DNA of 64,000 nucleotides from Zhongshania marina. GTDB taxonomy: Bacteria; Pseudomonadota; Gammaproteobacteria; Pseudomonadales; Spongiibacteraceae. Below are positions 62,495-64,000 of this stretch, piece by piece. The stretch is from NCBI RefSeq assembly GCF_002915595.1, contig NZ_PQGG01000010.1, positions 69,501 through 133,500 of the forward strand. The letters run 5' to 3'. The notes beneath the pieces are model-generated. The model worked only from the letters and a program-made list of their open reading frames with translations. It was not told where the DNA came from and ran no database searches. Within the stretch, counting starts at the first letter, position 1; the number at the start of each line of letters is the position of its first letter. Made by a program: the position numbers and the translations under genes.

Positions 62495-64000
62495 CCGCCG
62501 CAATAGCTGGGGCCTGTTTGTCTGGGATAAACGACATGGCATGTTCGCTGATGGCGGTAATCGTTAGTGACGGGTTTACACCCAGATTAGAGGACAAAGT
62601 AGAACCGTCGCACACCAGCATATTTTTATAAGCAAACACTCGGCTTTGCACATCCACAACACCGTCCGCGGCGCTGCGCCCCATGCCCACGCCACCCATG
62701 CAGTGCGCAGTAGCGGGAATATTAAATAGCACTTCGGTAATCAAACTACCCGCCATGCCACCCAGACGACGAGCCGCCTTTAAGGCAAACTCGCTGGCCT
62801 CAGGAATATGTGCTGGAATTTTTGGGCCGACGCTCACCATGCCTTTATTAAAGGGCCAATACCAGCGGCGCTTGTAAAGCATATCAATGTGACCATCTAG
62901 GGTTTGCATACACAAAAATATGACAGTCTGTTTGGCTAAACCAAAGGGGATTAGTGCACCCAAAGCCTTTTTAGGATTGCGCACCAATAAACGAATCATC
63001 GTGGCTATCCAATTAACTATCCGCCGCCAATCTGTATGTCCGCGCACCATTGCGGTAACCAGCAAGCCCATTGCATCTGAACCACTGGGATAGCGCGTAG
63101 CTTCTATATGGGTTTTTTCATCAAGATAAATACCGGAACCAATCGCAATCCCTTTATCCATATTGTCGACCGTTGGCAGGCGAACACCGATCAAAGACTC
63201 GGCATTCGTTCGTACTTGACGACCCAATTGCGCGGAAATATTAGGCAGCGACTTTTTATCTCTAAGCTTAAATAATAGCGCCTGGGTTCCCAAAGACGAG
63301 CCGGCAAAAACCACGGCTTTCACACGCCAGCGGCGCTTTTTACGAAACAAAAAAGAGGTACTACTCACCGTAGTAACCTCATAACCGTCTTCACCATCCG
63401 CCTTTCCGTTTAAAGGGACAACATCTATCACACGGGTTTCGGCATAAACTTCTGCACCCTGCTTTTCGGCAAAATATAAATAATTTTTATCGAGACTGTT
63501 TTTGGCGTTGTAACGGCAACCAACCATGCAACCGCCACAGGCTATGCAACTATTGCGATCTGGGCCCTCGCCACCAAAATAAGGATCTGGGTAAGATTTT
63601 CCCTGCACCTCGCCCTCGTCGCCAAAAAACACCCCAACTTGAGTTTTATAAAAGGTGTCTCCGCAGCCCCAATCTTCTGCTGCCTCTTTCAAAAGCTCAT
63701 CGGCGGGGCCTAAAATGCGATTCTCTGTCACCCCCAGCATTTTTTGCGCAGTGGCGTAGTGTGCTGGCATTTCTGCCTGCCAATCTTTTAAACCCGCCCA
63801 ACTTCCCTGCTGCCAGATTTCCGGCTTAGGCACTAATAGCGTATTTGCGTAAGTGATGGAACCACCGCCCACCGCGTTGCCATGCAATACCAACACATGC
63901 TTAAACCAGCTGATATTAAAAAAGCCTTTCAGGCCCAGCATTGGCTTCCACAGCCAACGATGAAAAGACCAATTAGAGCGGGGATAGGTTTCCGCACTCC
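62472..64000 (-). CDS. GMC-family oxidoreductase, N-terminus cut by window edge
   Basis: FAD-dependent oxidoreductase of the cholesterol oxidase-like GMC branch; about 509 residues are visible and the frame is open to the right edge, so the FAD-binding Rossmann start lies outside. HGNAVGGGSITYANTL is the GMC signature; CIACGGCMVGCRYNAKNSLD is a cysteine-rich segment typical of this bacterial subfamily; VFAGSSLGTQALL and VCDGSTLSSNLGVNPSLTI form the C-terminal FAD and active-site region, with MGGVGMGRSAADGVVD before it. Expected to oxidise a hydrophobic alcohol such as a sterol; substrate unknown. Confidence 0.9.
   Translation of the reverse strand, partial: SAETYPRSNWSFHRWLWKPMLGLKGFFNISWFKHVLVLHGNAVGGGSITYANTLLVPKPEIWQQGSWAGLKDWQAEMPAHYATAQKMLGVTENRILGPADELLKEAAEDWGCGDTFYKTQVGVFFGDEGEVQGKSYPDPYFGGEGPDRNSCIACGGCMVGCRYNAKNSLDKNYLYFAEKQGAEVYAETRVIDVVPLNGKADGEDGYEVTTVSSTSFLFRKKRRWRVKAVVFAGSSLGTQALLFKLRDKKSLPNISAQLGRQVRTNAESLIGVRLPTVDNMDKGIAIGSGIYLDEKTHIEATRYPSGSDAMGLLVTAMVRGHTDWRRIVNWIATMIRLLVRNPKKALGALIPFGLAKQTVIFLCMQTLDGHIDMLYKRRWYWPFNKGMVSVGPKIPAHIPEASEFALKAARRLGGMAGSLITEVLFNIPATAHCMGGVGMGRSAADGVVDVQSRVFAYKNMLVCDGSTLSSNLGVNPSLTITAISEHAMSFIPDKQAPAIAAAKAGVAD

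Overview
The window reads as a chromosomal segment of an aerobic, heterotrophic, probably marine Gammaproteobacterium. The gene set (ileS-ribF-murJ, groESL, FxsA, sbcB, class I fumarase, BatA-D, BtuB with a cobalamin riboswitch) and the moderate base composition would fit a Cellvibrionales/Spongiibacteraceae-like organism. That placement is an inference from gene content; no rRNA, tRNA, prophage, insertion sequence or CRISPR array was seen. Almost all the DNA is coding, and both edges cut genes (ileS on the left, a GMC oxidoreductase on the right).

Layout. 1-13.3 kb, minus strand: housekeeping genes (nudF-murJ-ribF-ileS, pyrB, an MsbA-like ABC exporter, a GIY-YIG protein with sbcB, fumarase, a coiled-coil membrane protein). 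13.5-20.5 kb: small accessory genes (PuuD-like membrane protein, CoA-binding protein, lipoprotein, K+ channel, mutarotase, methyltransferase) and a large calcium-repeat lipoprotein hydrolase. 20.7-29.3 kb: groESL, fxsA, pldA, carbonic anhydrase, an alkyltransferase-like protein, a rhombosortase, an AmpG-like permease, yajQ and panE. 29.3-37.2 kb: a vitamin B12 uptake and remodelling operon led by a promoter and a cobalamin riboswitch (btuB-cobO-btuF-btuC-btuD-bluB-cobQ), interrupted by a 300-bp nested inverted-repeat element.

37.2-48.5 kb: a catabolic or lipid island (HSL-type esterase, two short-chain dehydrogenases, LuxR-type regulator, Baeyer-Villiger-type monooxygenase, TonB-dependent receptor, wax ester synthase/DGAT, LysR regulator, a small LuxR-HTH protein). 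Its enzymes suggest oxidation of a hydrophobic alcohol or ketone to an ester or lactone and then hydrolysis. 48.7-55.9 kb: a tightly overlapped moxR-DUF58-DUF4381-batA-batB/C-batD operon.

57.0-60.4 kb is the most interesting part. A secreted eight-cysteine HvfA-type (EGKCG) metallophore precursor is divergent from a DoxX protein, followed by an ECF sigma factor and a zinc-finger anti-sigma. The DoxX promoter region carries a TGTAAC-N16-CGTC ECF-like motif. The HvfB/HvfC modifying enzymes normally found beside such precursors are absent. Next to this locus lies a sensor kinase with an ethylene-receptor (ETR1)-like membrane domain in which every Cu(I)/ethylene-site residue is kept, but whose phosphoacceptor histidine is replaced by arginine. 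The window ends with a lysophospholipid acyltransferase-like protein, a beta-barrel protein of uncertain family and the cut GMC oxidoreductase.
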